Shown: one piece after another, positions 1 through 12,985 of the stretch | How the letters are laid out: each line of letters begins with the position of its first letter | Position numbering within the stretch: position 1 is the first letter of the stretch | From: Lanius collurio | Taxonomy: Eukaryota > Chordata > Aves > Passeriformes > Laniidae | NCBI GenBank assembly: GCA_020086605.1 | Contig: JACBWW010000008.1 | Span: 21,575,583-21,639,582, forward strand | Direction: 5' to 3' | Length of the DNA: 64,000 nucleotides | Translations under genes and position numbers: made by a program | The notes under the pieces: generated by a model | Told to the model about the DNA's origin: nothing | The model's database searches: none | Seen by the model: only the letters and a program-made list of their open reading frames with translations

Positions 1-3000
1 TTTATACAGTGGGTTTGATTTTGTCCAATTTAGGAATATTGATAGAGGAAAATAAATTTTCCAGGATCCTGCATATCACCAAAGAACTAGGAATAGCCTC
101 TGCATGTACAATGTCATAATTTTTTTTTTGTCCTCAGCTAATATTTTCTCCTTAGTGATAGTTATTTTTATTGACTGGCAACAAGACTAAATGTAGTGTT
201 GGGAAATGTACAGAAAATTTGTTTATGGGTTCAGCTAATGAGATGTGAAGTGTATGATGTGAATGGAATTCTTTTTCTGCATCTCAGTGCATCATTGCAG
301 AACTACTGGAAAAACAAATGAAATCCTGAAATTGAATTAGAATATGACATAAGTGGTTCTATATCCTCAAATCTTAGAGTGTCTCTTCAGATATGATTGA
401 AAAGTATAATGTATTTTGTCTTTATTCACAAATATTTTCTCTTTCTGAATTTTCCCTCGCCTCTGCGTCATAAGTGAGCTTTTGTTGTTAGTGTCTTTAA
501 AGCATGAGTTTACTTGTGCTTTAGAGATACTAAACTAAAACTTGCTATTTTAGAGTTCCAATCGCTCAAATAGCTTTCTGTTTCTATTTCATTTTGATTG
601 ATTCAATAAGAGATCTAAAGAAATAATTTTCTGTGTATGCCATAGTATTAAGGTGAAGACAAAGACACTATTCAACTTTCATAAAATCAGTTGATGGGCC
701 AGATGTAAAATCAATTAACTCTGGTGAAGTATAACCTTGTATGGCTTACTATAGTTTTCTTTCTTAGCAAGATGAGCCTGGCCAATGCTTCTGTTTCAGC
801 AAAGTGTTAATGACAAAGTTGTAAAACTAAAATGATGAGGGAATCCCCAGAAGTTTGGAGTTCAGACAAATATTTGAAGGGTCAGATGTTTAATGCACTT
901 CTCCAGCCTAAGAAAATCTTGCTTTGATTGATAACTCATAATTTCCACGTGGCTTTAATCTTCCATGAGGCATCTTCATTGTTCACCCTTTGTGTTAATT
1001 TCTATTCTTTGAGATTTTGATGAGGAGTGGAAAGTCACAGCATCTCTCTCAAAATCAGCATATAGATATCCTTAGCATTTTCATCACAAACTTCCTGTCA
1101 TTCTTTTGTGTCCTTTAAGCATGCAGTTATTTCTTTCCACATTTTTAAATTGACTATTTTTGTGGTACAAGTTTCTTGCAAGTATTTCTCTTAGAAGTAA
1201 AATTACACTGAATCCAGCATAACAACATTTTCTCAATTACAAATTGTTTCATTTTTCTTATCTGTAAAATGTCTGGATCTGAAATATTTTGAAAGAATAT
1301 CTGTAATAACAGTCATCATCTCCTCCTACTTGCATGTTCATACTGTGAGATTACTTAGTATCTCTTTTATATGAAATGTATAATTTTCAGACCTTAGTTC
1401 AATATGTGTCTAACACAAAGTGTGTGAATTTTCCTACTGATGATAATAGAGGGCATTAATTTTGTGTTCTTAAAGATTGGTATCTCCATAGACCCTTCCT
1501 TGAACTTTGCTCTCATTGAAATCACCCTGCTGATTTCAGGAAGAGCAGAAACAAGTTTATTAGCAGGGAGTGTCCCAGTGAAAATAAATGCACTCGCTTT
1601 TTCTAAAATAAGCAGAGAGTGAAAAGGTTTTCAGAACCACAGCACTTCTTGTAGAGAACTCTTTGGAAAGTTGACCAACATTGATAGAATTACTGGGTTT
1701 ACTTTTCTTTTATGGAAGAGAATAGGCTTACAGACAGAAAAGGTGATTTATGTCCAGGATTTTCCCCTTCTGTGTTTCATGCTGGAAAAAATGTTGACAT
1801 CCAGAGCACTATTGTCCATATTTCTTATTTTTCCAAGTGAATTAGAGAAGATAATAAATAATAAAGTAATTAGGATATATTTTTTCTAATAGTTTAATAA
1901 TTTTAATATTTTTATAAATAATTATAAGAGAAGCAGGAACTATTTTTTTTTTAATTGAGATATTTCTTAATAATTCTTTTAGGATTTTACTTAGCATATC
2001 TAGGAAGAAATTATTCTCTTCATCCTTCAAACTGCGAGAAACAGTTCTTCTTAGGAAAAAAAATAATTCCTCTTTCACTAGTTAAAAGTAGAAGAGATCT
2101 ATTTAGAACATTATCTTGAACCTCAGACTACTATAAAATTATGATTAAGTTTCTACTTGATCATTTCTACTTTCTTAAGTTAGACAAGTCACCACTAGAC
2201 AAATTAAATTCCATCTGGCATCCCCCATTCTACCTTGTTAGTTTTCTTGTAATTAACTCTTCTTTATTCGGTCCAGGAAATATTTTCTTTATTCTAAGAA
2301 ATACTTCTAGCTAATATCTTGTCAAAATTAGCAAATTTCATGCACAAAGACTTTGACAATCTAAAACTGATAATGCTTTATTTTTCTCACCATTTGCACC
2401 AAGTAAATACTTATCTAACATGAGATCAGTGTACTATGCCTGTTAAGGATGATTCAGAATACAAGACTCTGTAAAAAGTAAGACCATAGAATTTTTTAAT
2501 ACCACTTTTAAGAAACCAACTTAGTGAACTTTTTGGCACTAGTAAAAACAGATGAATTTTACACTAACTTGTGGAAGTAAATCTGAAAAACAATAGTGAA
2601 TCAACTTACAAAATTTCTCCAGCAGTTTAAGAGTCCTTAAAACTTTTATGCAACAATGTAAGCAGAAATAGATTTCTCACTGACTTCAGTGGGACTACAA
2701 AAGATGAGCTAACTTTTCCAATTTTGCTGTGAAAAGAGAAAAACCAGACAAAACACTAATATAACATGCATGGAGAGTAAACAATGGAGAAAGGAGGTAT
2801 ATGGCAATTTATAAACAGAGAAATGCAGGAGGAGTTTGTTTTTGTTAAAACTAAAGCTGAAAGGAAAGCTCCACTGCAAATTCAGCTAAGAAACCTTGTG
2901 TTTGTGAAAGACTAAATTTAGGTTTTGTTAAAATTATTATTAAAGTGTAGGTTTGGAGAAAAGAGTTAAGTTATACACTCTTATTATTGTTGTAACATCC

Positions 3001-3294
3001 TATAAAGAGAATGACAATAATCTACTTTTAGTAAGAAACATGTCATTTCCATACAGGAAAACAACTTTATTTTAGGGACATTTCCAGTTACGTACATCCA
3101 TGCCCATAATTTACAAAAAGTACATTATCAGCAACTCTCTTAATGCATAATCACACGTTTAACGCGTTAATATACACTAAGAGTTACTCTCATACTGCAT
3201 ACTGGACACTTCACAAGGAAATATTTCAGAAGATTACAGTATGAAATTCTTCTCGATATAATAAAGAAATAATACTTGTTTAATTAATTCATAT
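1..3294. other. AT-rich unique DNA, no gene seen
   Basis: I see no recognisable exon, RNA gene or transposon here. Open frames are 60 to 78 codons and match nothing I know; the minus-strand frame at 1842-2078 is a by-product of an A/T-rich run (about 1850-2060). A 12-base palindrome TTAACGCGTTAA with two CpGs lies at 3159-3170. The stretch is best read as intergenic or intronic. Confidence 0.7.
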
Positions 3295-3329
3295 TGTTAA
3301 TATGCATATATATATTATGCATATTAACA
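3295..3329. repeat. AT-rich inverted repeat (14-base arms, 7-base loop)
   Basis: Bases 3295-3308 are the exact reverse complement of 3316-3329, separated by TATATAT. Each arm contains ATGCAT next to TTAA. It could extrude as a cruciform or simply be an AT-rich replication-slippage product. No terminal-repeat transposon structure surrounds it. Confidence 0.85.
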
Positions 3330-4140
3330 GTTTCAGGACTGTTATAGGATTGGTAGTCAAATAAAAATGTCACTCAAAACACAATCTAGAATTCTCATGA
3401 ATGCACAAATTTATTCTCAGTATGTGGTTGCTATTAATATGTTGATTATTGCAAGTTATTTGATGGTTTATTCTTATTGATTGTACTGGAACTCCCCATC
3501 TCTAACATAAATAAGCTGGCATTTATAATGTCTAGATACTTAATTAAAATATATCATGACACATAAAGATTTCAGAATTCATTACTGTTTTTCAAAACTC
3601 CATAGCGATCCAGGGAAAATGATATGTTTTAATATGTCTAGTGTTATTTAATTGGGGAATTATCTAGATAATAAGGAATGGTGTCTTTAATGGTGTAGTC
3701 AATAATAACACCAAAAGTCTTATTGATTATTCTTGAACAATGGCTTGCAGCTTGTACATATTTCTCATTCTAATGAAACAGTTTCAGTGAGTACAAAATA
3801 AGCGCATCTATTTTTTTTTTCCTGTGCAATATTTATATGTGCCAAAAAATAAAAGACATCTGCACCTACAAGTGAATCTATCTTTCAGACTGAATCCTAA
3901 TTAAATAAGTGTGTGAATGAGCAGTTCTGTGTGCTGGTGTCATACATACTCTGTCAGGAGATTTCAGATATAGAACTATCATGTATCTATCTATATATCT
4001 ATTTATACTTATATCTCAACATTTTTTTTCTTTTTTATCCTTTTTTGATCATGGGAAGATCAAAATGACACGTGGTCATTAAAACCTGCTTGGGACAATG
4101 GGTGGATTTCAGATTTTTTTCAGAGTGACAAGAAATAGGG
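3330..4140. other. AT-rich unique DNA with a small TATC-like tract
   Basis: No gene is seen. It holds an imperfect (TATC)n/(TA)n run at 3984-4016, followed by T-rich DNA to about 4045 and a small inverted repeat TTTTGATC/GATCAAAA near 4043-4065. Confidence 0.65.
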
Positions 4141-4470
4141 AAATGACCTGAATGTATGCAATGCTTAAATGTTGTCAGATATTCATCATATTTATATGCT
4201 TTGCCTGCCTCTCTGCTCAGCGTGATTTAATACTACATTAAAGTAGAACCTGGGAGGACATCATAAACAGCTCTTGTTTAAAGGGCATTGTGAAGGAGAG
4301 CCTTTAATCTGATTGATGAAATAAATGGAAAGTAATCTATCCTCTATTCAACAGCTTGTTGATGATATGAAAGAATTCCTACTGAAGCAAGCAAAGCTTT
4401 AAATAGAAAGACCTCTTTCATCCTGTCAGCCTCTCATTTTTAGAAAAAGTTAAGTTTTTCATCATGGTTC
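4141..4470. promoter_or_regulatory. Candidate conserved noncoding element (unproven)
   Basis: This stretch is less monotonous than its neighbours and carries closely spaced motifs resembling homeodomain and SOX/TCF sites (TTTAATCTGATTGATG near 4303, several TTTAAA and CATTAAAG words). It has no repeat similarity and no long open frame. Such composition is common in vertebrate enhancers, but conservation cannot be seen from one sequence, so this is a guess based on texture. Confidence 0.22.
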
Positions 4471-4632
4471 AGGGGAGTTCTTGTAAAACGTTCATTGAAA
4501 ATTTAAGAGCAATTACAGTGTCAGACAGCTAGAAAAATTGCTTTTACTGAGTGAGAGTTCTCTGACAGATGCATTGTGGGAGAATTGATTCTTTCTAAGG
4601 GATAAGTGAATTGTCATTGTTAGTCTCTTCTC

Positions 4633-4654
4633 ATGACATCTAGCTAGATGTCAT
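4633..4654. repeat. Perfect 22-base palindrome with no spacer
   Basis: Bases 4633-4643 (ATGACATCTAG) are followed directly by their exact reverse complement at 4644-4654. The central CTAGCTAG core is self-complementary. It could be a dimeric protein-binding site or a chance palindrome; nothing nearby points to a specific factor. Confidence 0.85.
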
Positions 4655-7600
4655 CTGCTTTGTAACAGAAGATTTGAATCAGACAACTGTACTCAACACT
4701 AGACAGTGTCTAGATTAGTTCAGCAAAGAAATAAGCCTGTACTCTGCATGGCATCAACTGAGATTTAAAGATTATGGATGAACAAGGGTTTGAGAAAAAG
4801 TTTGAAAAACCAAAACCAAAGCTTTATAGCCACTTCAGAAAGCCTGGATGTTTAACCTGTAAGGAAGTCTGTCAAATCCTTGAGGAAACCACATAGAGAA
4901 AGATCAATAGAATACCTACTGGCTCCATTAGCTTGATGTAAAAAGGGGAAGAGGGAAACCAGCTCTTCCACAAGAGGAGCTACATTATTCCAGGGATTAA
5001 GCGGGATCAGTTCTCTTGCAGAAAAGAAGACAAGAAAAAGAATGAAGATTCTTGGTGGGCCAGAACTGGAGTAAAAAGGGCTTGTCAGGTAATCTAACTG
5101 ATGATAAGAGAGCAGTTTATTGAATAGGAGGTGTCTCTAATTAGGTGTTCATTAGCATAAGGGTAGGTGCCAATTCTAATCTTGAGTTATCTGTGGAAAA
5201 TTGGCTGTCATTCACTCTGCAATCCCTGAGTTAACTTCTTCATACTATATGCTTGCTGAATCCAGTTCTTATTTTTGTGTAGTTTTTTTCTGTTTGGACT
5301 GCAGAGATACATTTGATGTGTATGAATGTCATTGACATTTTCCCAAAATAGCACTGTCAAATTCAGAAATATTCACAGTATTAAAATGCTATATTGTTTG
5401 AATGTAGTGTGCACGAATGTGGTTAAAGGCGAGTCATTTTAAACTTAATGATGTTTCTATCTGAAGGATTCATTTCAGTTTCTGAATCTGATTTGACTGT
5501 AAACTTAGATCAAAACAAAGAAAGGAAACTGTTATTCATACTTTAAATAAATTCACAAGTATCAAATTATTCTGGAAATAATTAGCTAAAATATTCTCCA
5601 CTTCATGGTTAGACCAGTATATTCTTCACCAGCTCAAATTTCAGTAATATCTTGTGGGCCATATCAGGCTTTTTTATTTTGCCCTTCATATTCTGTGCAT
5701 TTTGTATATTTGAAAGAATGTATATAGACTTTAATTTAAACACTGTACATTTCTGTAGTTTCTCAGGAGTTAAACAGTGATGCATGTTTAGTTCTTTATA
5801 TATTCAATTATTGAAGCCTTTAATATGAATGACATTATCATTTAGATTTAAATAAACTTGCTACTTTTAGATGTTTTCTATTTATTATTACATATGGCTT
5901 GAAAAGTTTGGTAGGATGGCCCTGCTGTTTTAAGTGGAAATAAACATAATTTTTTAGCTTTGGGAAGCCCAGGCCTGAACTAAACTGTGTTTCCTTTCCT
6001 TAACATGTTTAGAACATCATAAGAGTTTATGTGCCATTAAAACATTTTTTTGAAGCTGTGGAATTGCAAACTGTCAGGACATCATTTTCAAGAAGACACT
6101 GATGATAAAAATCACTGACCTGTGTTAGTTTCAATACTGTTCTTGATATTTTTGCCATTATGATTCAACAGATTTCTTTGTTAATGTCCATAAGGCATTT
6201 GGATGAATCAATAATAATGATGAAAAGCAAACTGTGATTCTATTTTAAAAATGCTGTTAGATTGAGGCAAGTTCTTAATAGTTTTCCTTTTAGTATTCTA
6301 ATGGTCTGTATTTTCACCTCAATTAGTCTCCTTAGACACCTTGTTAGAGATGTAATTTTCTGTGTTCTCTTGTACTTCTAAAGCAGTATTTTGCTAAATT
6401 TATAGGGTAGCATATTGCTCATAAGCATTAAATATTTGACAAACTACAAAAATTAGGGGTTTAATATTTTTTTCAAAGTGAATAAATTTTTCAAAGTGTT
6501 TTCTTATCTAAATTTATTTCAGCAATTTTTAGAACTGTATGTATGTGGAGACAGATAATAACAAATATTAAAAGATGGTATGCGTTTGTAAGTAATATGT
6601 AAATCAACTGTCTTTTTTAGTTTCAATTTTACCTTAAGGAAAATTAGGCATTAATTTTGTATTGTAAAGTGTAATAAATTACATGCAATCTTGTGAGTAA
6701 ACTGAGCTACTGATTCAAGGTAGGAATATGATCCAGAATTCAGTAAAGTTAATTTAAGCCTCTCCTGATTTCACTGTTTTGACTGAGCCAAAACCGAAAG
6801 TCATGAACAGGATTATTTCTAAACACTGGGTTTTTTTCCTCATTCCAGATATGGTGTTGCAGTTAGGACAGAGAGATTGTTTTGAGATTTTGACTTGTGA
6901 TATTTCTTAGAGTAATGTTTCTATTTTTGCTGTGAATTTCTGATTAAAAAAAGGTTGAGACATGAACAAGTGTTAAAATATTTTTCTATAACAGAATAGA
7001 AATGTTCAGTAAAATGGGTGTTATTTGTATAAAAATCCAGTACTACAAAGGATTTAGGGTTTGGAGTATTTTTTAAAATATACTACACAAAGATCTATTT
7101 ATCCTAAACTTTTTTCAGTAAAAATTAAGGTTAATTTGACTGGTGAAATAATACACATACAAACATAACACATAGTCTTTAGGGAATCACAGTTGATAAA
7201 TGATTTCTCTTATTTATTCTTCTCATTTACTGGTAATTGTACCTGCAGCATCTGAACTTTGGGGAGAATGTTCAGAGGAAACATTTAAGACAAAATACTT
7301 TTTAAAAAAAAAATAGAATTGAAAATTTAACATGCGTTCTCCTGTTCATGACAGTATATTTTTAATCAGTTATTTCTCATGAGAATTCTTTTTGTTCATA
7401 TTGATTTTGTTTCAAACCAGATCCTTGCTGAATGTCAGAATAACCCAAGTTTTCTTTTATTTTGTCAGAGTTTCTTTTTTGACAGTTATAGTAATATTTC
7501 TTTACTTCACATAACAGTTTCACTAATTATGCCTAGATGGACTTGATATTTCCTTTCAGAGACTGTCGTAGTCCTGGTATTTGTTTTCATGTATCATTGT

Positions 7601-10342
7601 GTTATACAGTTAGTGAAATTATTTACTCTATATCTATCAAGTAGTTATCAAATACTGCAACAGAAACACTAACTTTTGAAAAACAGTCCCTGTGTGTGTA
7701 ATTGCTAAGAAACAAAAGGAAGTTTATGAAATAGTTAAAGTTGGAATATATGGTTTCATTCTGGTATTTAACTGCCAAAGTTGAATGTGATGGAAGGCAT
7801 CTGTGGCTGTGTTTGTGTAAGGTTGTCTTTAGTGGCAGAGTGTATTATCTAGTGTCACTTTATGAAACTTTCAGTGGTACAGCCTTTTTCTTTTCCAGTA
7901 TGTGTGTAAGAATTACTTTAATCTTTTTTCTCTATGAGAAAAGATAAATATTATCTGCTGTATATACCTGATGAAACACTTATCTTTTTGATAATTAATG
8001 AACCCATTTTAAGTCCATGTTATGCTATCCATCTTTTGTGGTACTGAAATGGATGACAGTGTGATTATGTCTTTGAAAGATAAGTAAATGTGTGTGCTCT
8101 TAGATCATCAGGCTTTTAAAATACCAGGAAAGTAGAAGTATAGCAAAACTGGGAGTATTCCTTAATCTTGACTTATAATAGAGAGTGGTTTGTACTTTCA
8201 TTTTAAAATGTGCATTTTCTTACATTACATACACACATAAGATTTCACAGGCCTCTGAAAAGGTTTCTGTTACTATTTTATGTTTAATTTATAACTTTCT
8301 CCTGTATATCACAGAATAATATATATGCAATATATTGAATATTACATGATTGAACATTGATTTTTACACATTTCACATAAAATGGAAGAAAAAGTCAGTG
8401 CTGTGTTTTATGTGAGAATTCTCAACACAATTACAATTCAAGTTAAGCTTTGAATTCTATTTCAGTATTCTTGTCAATATAAACTGGCTTACAGAGACAC
8501 ACATAGAATTATAATTGATGGGTTTCTCAAAATACCTTTGTCAGTTAAGAAAAGTATAAGCTTTGGATTTCATTATTATAAAAGTATATTTTTAAGAAGT
8601 CAAACAGATCCTCTTAAGTGTCTTAAATGGTATAATTTTGGCCGTCTGTGTTACAATATGGAATAATGTCCAATTATCTCGTTTATCACAGCTTCTGAAA
8701 CAGCTTACACTATAAATTCTGTTTATTAAGGGCAAAATTATACTGTCAGATTCACACATGCTTATCTTTGAAAAGTGACTTACAGACCACACTTTACCAT
8801 TTTAAAGGAGAAAAAAAAGAATATAAATTGGAAGAGGTCAGTGGACCTCTCGACTCTTGGTTCTCCTGTACACCAGTAAAAAAGCTGCTGCAGCTTGGAG
8901 GCAGTATATAGTTACACGTAGGCAGAGAATTTAAACTAGAGCCAATCCAGGGTCATTCCTTTAAAAATTATGGCTGCATTTTCTTGGTTCAACATTTCTA
9001 TCAAACAAAAGTCCATGGCTCAAAATCATGTTATATTCTAAGATCATCCAAATCCAAACTTGGTGATTAATTTAATTTTTCAAAAAATAGAATTTTAAAT
9101 TACCTACAGTTTTCCAGAATGCCATCTAGAAACTAAAGGAACAGCCTTTTCAAAAGGTTTCTCCACTGATTTTATTTTCTGATTTTTGTTTCTGTGTTTG
9201 AGAAAGTGTCAGAACATCCTATCTAAAGGTACTTGGAATCTTCTGTATTCAGATTAATTTTGTTTATCTCGACTCCTGGCTGCTCATCAAAAAGATAATA
9301 CTTAACTACAGAGAGTATATGATCACAGGTATTGCTTTGTTACTTATGACAAGGGATAATTAGGAAACATATAAAGTTACAGTCATGTTTATTTAGATGC
9401 ATATATTGTCATGAAATATGAATGGTGATGATCAGCTGATCATCAGAGTAATTTCTGTATCATATTATCAAAGAAGGAATGAAAATAAACTGCTTGTAGG
9501 AAAAAATTCCTTTCAAATGTTTAACATTATTTGCTTACTTAATTTCTTATCCCATTAAAAAAGTAATACGGTATTATTAGTGTATTATTTAACTAACCAA
9601 TATATAAACACCTGTGTATGCCAGTGGATGTTTCTTTCCTGAGCTAAAACCATGATATTTGAAAAAGAAATCGATGATTGATTTCAATTCTTTAAGTTCA
9701 TTTCCAAGAAATTAGACTGTGAAAAAAAGATAAGTAATTAAATATTTTGGATGAATATTAATGGTAATGCAAGAAAATCTAGTTTTTACAAAAATTATCT
9801 AATAAAATCTTCTCTATTTTATGCCAAGTTGGCACTCTGAATTAATGACATTTTTAAAAGGTGGAGCAGCTTGACTAGGACTTAGAAAGATCAAAAAATC
9901 ATTGCTTTGCCTTGGTTCCTCCACCAAACAGGTCTTTGTATAACACATTGTCTTCATTAATCTGTTCACTTAGTTTTTATTAGAAATCACTTCTTCAATA
10001 GTGAAGTCTTCAAAGATCTGGGACATTTAAATTTAAAACAGAAATATTTGGGTTCTAGACGTTAATTTCTCTAGAGTCCAGTAGCAGAACAGCTAGTCTA
10101 TTTCTAGATTGACAAATATGTTCCTACAGAAGCATGTGCTTTAATATGTAAAATAAATCATTGTCAAAAATGCTAATTGTTCATGTTTACTAATTGTATT
10201 GTGTTTTAAAGTGACAACATTTTGCAACTGTATGTATTCTTCACAGTAGTAAATAACCAATGCCTAGAGATACTGCATAAATCACCTAAAAAAAAAAGTA
10301 ATCACTGAGCTTCTAACTGAGTGAATCTCTTTCTCTGAGGAT
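4655..10342. other. Long AT-rich unique stretch, no gene seen
   Basis: About 5.7 kb with no recognisable transposon, RNA gene or exon. Open frames (for example 7741-7947 on the plus strand and 8592-8792 on the minus strand) are under 70 codons and resemble no family. The only sharp structure is the palindrome at 9426-9445, listed separately. Confidence 0.65.
9426..9445. repeat. Perfect 20-base palindrome
   Basis: TGATGATCAG at 9426-9435 is followed directly by CTGATCATCA at 9436-9445. The centre is CAGCTG, an E-box core, flanked symmetrically by GATCA. A symmetric dimer site is possible; chance is the alternative. Confidence 0.85.
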
Positions 10343-10452
10343 ATACAAGAACCATCCAAATTCAATCCTGTGCAATGTGCTCAGGGATGGCAGGAAGGTT
10401 TGATCAGATGACTCACTGTGGTCCCTTCTAGCCTGACCCATTCTCTGATTCA
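10343..10452 (+). mobile_element. CR1 LINE, short 3'-end fragment
   Basis: The text TGTGCAATGTGCTCAGGGAT, followed by GATCAGATGACTCACTGTGG and the terminal CCCATTCTCTGATTC, has the typical form of the last ~110 bases of an avian CR1 3' untranslated region. The tail keeps a decayed ATTCTGTG-type repeat at about 10438-10450, which fixes the plus orientation. It is strongly 5'-truncated, as is usual for CR1, and codes for nothing. Confidence 0.85.
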
Positions 10453-12891
10453 TTTATCCATGCAAAGCTCATCTTTTACCTCCACTCCCTGAGTATGTAT
10501 TGTGCACGTGATAACTGAATCTAACTGAATGTGTGATTCATATGACTTCTGGAATACTGAAAATTTCTTCAATGTATAAATTGCAATTATTTGATTAATT
10601 TAATTTTTCTTATATTTTCTGTTATTTGTATTTTCTGTGTCCATAAGGTTCCAGATAGATGACATCTGAAGTTGAAACTCTAAATCACATTAAGACAGCC
10701 TTACTGAAATTACTGAACCTGTGGAGTCAATGTGTATGTGCTTATCAATATGTGCTGGGAATTGGGACTTCTGTGTAGGCTGAAACTTTTCAGAATTTAC
10801 ACGTGGTTCTGTCACTGGGGAACTTTATTTTCAGAAAAAGACTTTTCATTCTTGATTCCAAAAACTACATTTGTTGTCACTTTTCTATTTCTGAGCTGTT
10901 ACAGTTGAGAGCTTCTTGGCCTTCTTGGTTGTAACCTTTAATCTCTTGAAGAACTTTGTGGGGCCACCACAATCATAGTATACTACATCAAAATAAGTAT
11001 TATTTATTCATTTTTAAAATTCACAAAATAATTAGTAATTGTATTAACATCACATTTCATTTTCCAATGTGATTCATTACTATTTAGCTTTTTGGACAAA
11101 TAAAGCAGAGGGAGAGATTCTGTTTTCCTCTTTGTGATGCAGAGTCCTCTCATTCTTAACTAGGAAAACCTTGTCATTACAGTTGTCCGTAGTACAGCAG
11201 TTCAAAATTCAAATATTGACTGTATTGCAGTGCATCAGGTCAGGTATCAGTCTACTAAAGCTCAGGTCACTAGCCATGACTTGAAAGAGTAAACAAACAA
11301 AAATTCCTTTGTAAGGGTTTTGTAAATAGGGATGCATATTCCCGGGTGCTTGTTTTGCCTAAATCTAGGGTGTTTGGGTGTAGACAAACTCTTCTTACGT
11401 AGCTGTAAATCATTTAAAACGATTGTATGCCTTATGCTATTACCTTTAGGATTATGTATTGTCACAAGTTAATATTCAACAATATAGCAAAAATATATAT
11501 TAATAAGAAAATCTGATTTGAAGCAGATTCATGCAGAATATATACGCATTTTCAATGCATGCTGAAACACTAGGCCATACAGCTTTGTTAACAAATTATA
11601 AATCTTCTGCTGATAAAGTATAAAAAAGTGTATATTATTCGACCACAATAAAATGCATTAGAGATCTGAGAGTTATGAATTTGTTTTAATGAATATAACA
11701 CATCATTTATGTATGTATAGAGTGAACATGAGTTCACTCATAGAAAAAGCTGACATCAGCTAGGTGTTACAACTAGATGATACTCCAAATAAAATACTGA
11801 GAAAAATACAGTAGCAACATAAAATTTAAAAAAACTCTAGGTCAGTGAAATCCTAAGCAACAACATTATGGTCACTAAATGAGGAAAACCTCTTTGGCTA
11901 CCAGACACTTTCCTTGTGTGCGTTTTATTACTAGTTTGAGTCAGGCAAGAACAGATATTTCCCTTATTAATTCAAGACCTGTTGCAGTACTAGGTATAAC
12001 TCCAAATTGCAACCTTATTTTTCTATCAGTTTTACTAGAAATAAAAGTGGGAAAAGGAATAAATTGGGGCTTCAGGCAAATTTATTATGTTTTAACCAGA
12101 CAAATAAGAACAGAATGGCAGGGAAAGGATTTTTGCTTTGAATAAAAGGCATACAGCTGAACTAAACAAAAACTTTTCATTACATCCTCCACCCCAACAA
12201 CACCCCCATCAAAATAACACCAATTAAAGCACAACTTACTGATTTTTACCTTATCAGAAACTTTGTAGGTTTATCTGTGATTATGAATAGTCTCTAGCTC
12301 AGTGGATATTTCTGAATATCAGAAAGTTCCTATTCCTTTTTCAGTTAAAATGGAAAATTCCTTTGAAAAGTCTGTATAGAAATACCTTGATTTCCGTTTT
12401 AGTTCACTTGTCAAGAGCAAAGAGATTGTTGCCATTCTTGTACTTTAAGGATGTGAGGTGACACATCTGACAAGCAGAAATAGATTGGAAGTACGTCCAT
12501 TAATATATCTAAAATCATTTTGTAAGTGATCATTTTTAATATACACGAGGGAGTTACACCTACACATTCAGGGAAGAATATACTCACTTTGAATGTGGCT
12601 CATGTCCCACTCCACTGCATATAAGTCCTTTTTTATTTAAATTATTTCTCCCCCAGCCCTTTTTTCTCCAAACCTGAGATATTTTAAAGCTCAGACCAGT
12701 AAAGATTTTTGACCAATACCACTTGTACTTGGAGAAAATTTTGTTTAAAAATTACAAGAGGTCTGACACTGAACTCTTTAGTAGTACAGTCTATGAATTT
12801 ATTCTTTGGCCCAAAAGTGACAAATTCTCTACAAAAATCATGGCATCTCCATTGCTTAAACTCTGTTCCCAGTTTATGCCTCATCTGATAT
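10453..12891. other. AT-rich unique DNA, no gene seen
   Basis: No exon or transposon is recognised. An 88-codon open frame at 11879-12145 has no familiar domain and no supporting splice or promoter context. A C-rich and A-rich run lies at about 12184-12225. Confidence 0.65.
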
Positions 12892-12985
12892 ATAACTTTG
12901 AGCAAGTCACTTTACCCTCTTTTTTGTGTATTTAGACTACATACTTTTAGGGAAAGAGATTGTCTTTGAATGCAAATTTTACGAG
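12892..12985 (+). mobile_element. Probable ancient MIR/CORE-SINE-like remnant
   Basis: CTTTGAGCAAGTCACTTTAC at 12896-12915 closely resembles the best-conserved block of MIR-type SINEs (CTTGGGCAAGTCACTTAAC), and it is followed at the expected distance by ATACTTTTAGGGAAAGAGAT and TGTCTTTG, which resemble the AAGCTCTTTGGGGCAGGGAC-TGTCT block of amniote MIR/L2-type tails. A second possibility is a chance match over about 25 bases. MIR-like elements are old in amniotes and rare in birds, so strong divergence is expected. Confidence 0.5.
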
